Below the pieces are notes generated by a model. The model was not told the origin of the DNA and ran no database searches. It was given only the letters and a program-made list of their open reading frames with translations. This document shows, one piece after another, positions 62,730-64,000 of a DNA stretch of 64,000 bases (position 1 is the first letter of the stretch; every line of letters starts with the position of its first letter). The position numbers were made by a program, and so were the translations under genes. This DNA is from Phoebastria nigripes (taxonomy: Eukaryota; Chordata; Aves; Procellariiformes; Diomedeidae). The DNA lies in the NCBI GenBank assembly GCA_035582835.1, contig JAYKAV010001831.1:876373-940372 (forward strand), read 5' to 3'.

Positions 62730-62974
62730 GAAGGTAGTTTCAGACTAGATATAAGGAAGAAATTTTTTATGATGAGGGTGGTGAAACACTGGCACAGGTT
62801 GCCCAGAGAGGTGGTAGATGCCCCATCCCTGGAAACATTCAAGGTCAGGTTGGACGGGGCTCTGAGCAACCTGATCTAGTTGAAGATGTCCCTGCTCATG
62901 GCAGGGGGGTTGGACTAGATGACCTTTACAGGTCGCTTCCAACCCAAACCATTCTATGATTCTATGATTCTATG
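62730..62974 (+). mobile_element. CR1 LINE, 5'-truncated 3' end (best copy in window)
   Basis: This is the clearest repeat in the window and the main reason for calling the sequence avian. In order it shows the AGATATAAGGAAGAAATT segment, the GGTGGTGAAACACTGGCACAGG block, a GCCCAGAGAGGTGGTAGATG block, the GGTTGGACGGGGCTCTGAGC block, CATGGCAGGGGGGTTGGACT, and the terminal CTTCCAACCCAAACCATTCT followed by three ATTCTATG-type octamers. Those blocks and their order are known for the 3' end of chicken-repeat-1 non-LTR retrotransposons. The copy carries no reverse transcriptase and is dead, as 5' truncation is normal for CR1. The 65-codon antisense frame across it (62745-62942) is a by-product of the repeat. 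The subfamily was not determined. Confidence 0.95.
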
Positions 62975-64000
62975 TAGCCTAACATACAAAATCAAGAGAA
63001 ATAGTAGAAATGAACTTTACTGTTAACCAGTAATCTTCTTCCTATCTTCTCTTTTCGTCTGAAGAAACGGGGAGGGAGAGAAGGAAAATATGTACTCCTA
63101 CACCATCATGTCACACAGGGATGTACTGCAGCAATTAATACTAATGGGTATGGAGGAGATAACACCTCCTTAACTTTTGCCCTTTGCCAGTGAGTCTGTG
63201 CTCACCATACAGGTCTTCAGATAAAAGCAGTTGATAAGGATGAAGCCCAGGATGCTAGCCAATTGATGCTATGTAAATTATGAGCATTTTGTTACTACTT
63301 TCAGAGCAAAATAGAATAATTTAAAATGACATTTTTGAATGTACAAAGCAGTAGGAAAATAGAATAAACTGTATCAGAGGATTGTCCATTTGCTTCTTCA
63401 GCTGAGCAACAGACATCAGCCTCATAGGTTGTATCACTAAGTAGAAACATAACAGCAAAACTATAAACATTGTTTAGACACTGCAGATTTCCCAGTCCAC
63501 TGATTTTGATGCTGATAGAGACAGACTTCCTTTGAAAGTGCAATGATCTGCATGGCTTTTGATCAATGTCTTGGGACAGTCTAATATTATTTCACTTTAG
63601 GGTAACAACTAGTCTTTGCATTTGTTTCTTTGTAGAATACTTGTGCATAGGAGAACTGTCAAACAGATTAATATATGGGATGCTAATGAACTGTGACTGA
63701 GACCGCATGCATGTACACATCTGCATGTCACAAGGTGTGTCTACAAATATCCATGGGAGGAAGATTTCATTTTTGTCCCTGGTCAACCAAGCCAATCTTC
63801 AAAAGGTGCTGCAAGGATATATTCCTGCCTTCAGCGACACTAGTATTGATGCTGTGCTGTGCCTTTCAGATTTGAAACTTGCAACTAACTGGTCATGTAT
63901 GAATGTTACTTCCTGACTTATATGTGTGCGTATATAAATTACATGTAAGCTAAAATATGAGCCTAGCTGTGCAGACCTATTCCTTATATCTGGTAGAGGA
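62975..64000. other. No gene seen
   Basis: Only short overlapping frames on both strands; no repeat recognised. Confidence 0.6.

Noticed and set aside
62745..62942. 65-codon minus-strand frame
   Set aside because: Antisense translation of the CR1 3' end at 62730-62974.
1..64000. tRNA, rRNA, CRISPR arrays, bacterial operons, intact endogenous retroviruses
   Set aside because: No cloverleaf with A and B boxes, no regularly spaced repeats, no ribosome-binding-site-led gene series, and no paired LTRs or long gag/pol frames were seen on either strand.

Overview
This window looks like nuclear DNA from a bird. The best evidence is a set of CR1 LINE 3' ends carrying the avian tail (TTCCAACCCAAACCATTCTA followed by ATTCTATG-type octamers), for example at 62730-62974 and 26355-26437. 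The DNA is AT-rich, repeat density is low, microsatellites are short, and single isolated N characters are scattered through it as in a draft assembly. Nothing bacterial, viral, plasmid-like or CRISPR-like is present. I cannot name the species or the chromosomal position.

No protein-coding gene can be called with confidence. The window behaves like intergenic or deep intronic DNA. Nearly all open frames are 60-100 codons, AT-driven in composition and without recognisable domains. A few segments stand out and are listed as doubtful: a 792-base open stretch on the minus strand with splice-like ends (15504-16295); two frames of protein-like composition in a locally GC-richer block (47550-47745 on plus, 47939-48337 on minus); and several short segments with strong splice-site consensus at one or both ends (10561-10596, 28903-28949, 32269-32442, 18614-18811).

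Layout. 1-6 kb: AT-rich DNA with a TG run, a hairpin, a degenerate hAT-like MITE (3435-3695) with an internal duplication, and MIR/CORE-SINE-like remnants. 6-13.6 kb: almost featureless. 13.7-14.5 kb: two old CR1 fragments in opposite orientation. 15-16.3 kb: the long minus-strand open frame. 16-26 kb: faint ancient-repeat scraps, a MIR-like fragment at 24975-25105, and a short CR1 at 26.4 kb. 26.5-42.8 kb: mostly featureless, with a 22-bp perfect palindrome at 34811. 42.9-43.2 kb: a much older CR1 of the type common in turtles and crocodilians. 45.8-49 kb: MIR-like pieces and the GC-richer block. 49-64 kb: quiet AT-rich DNA with CR1 ends at 55.8, 57.1 and 62.7 kb.

No group of genes working together is visible, and I see no convincing undescribed system. 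The most checkable items are the open frames with splice-like ends and the statistically unlikely palindromes. All repeat family calls were made by eye from remembered consensus features, without a database search.
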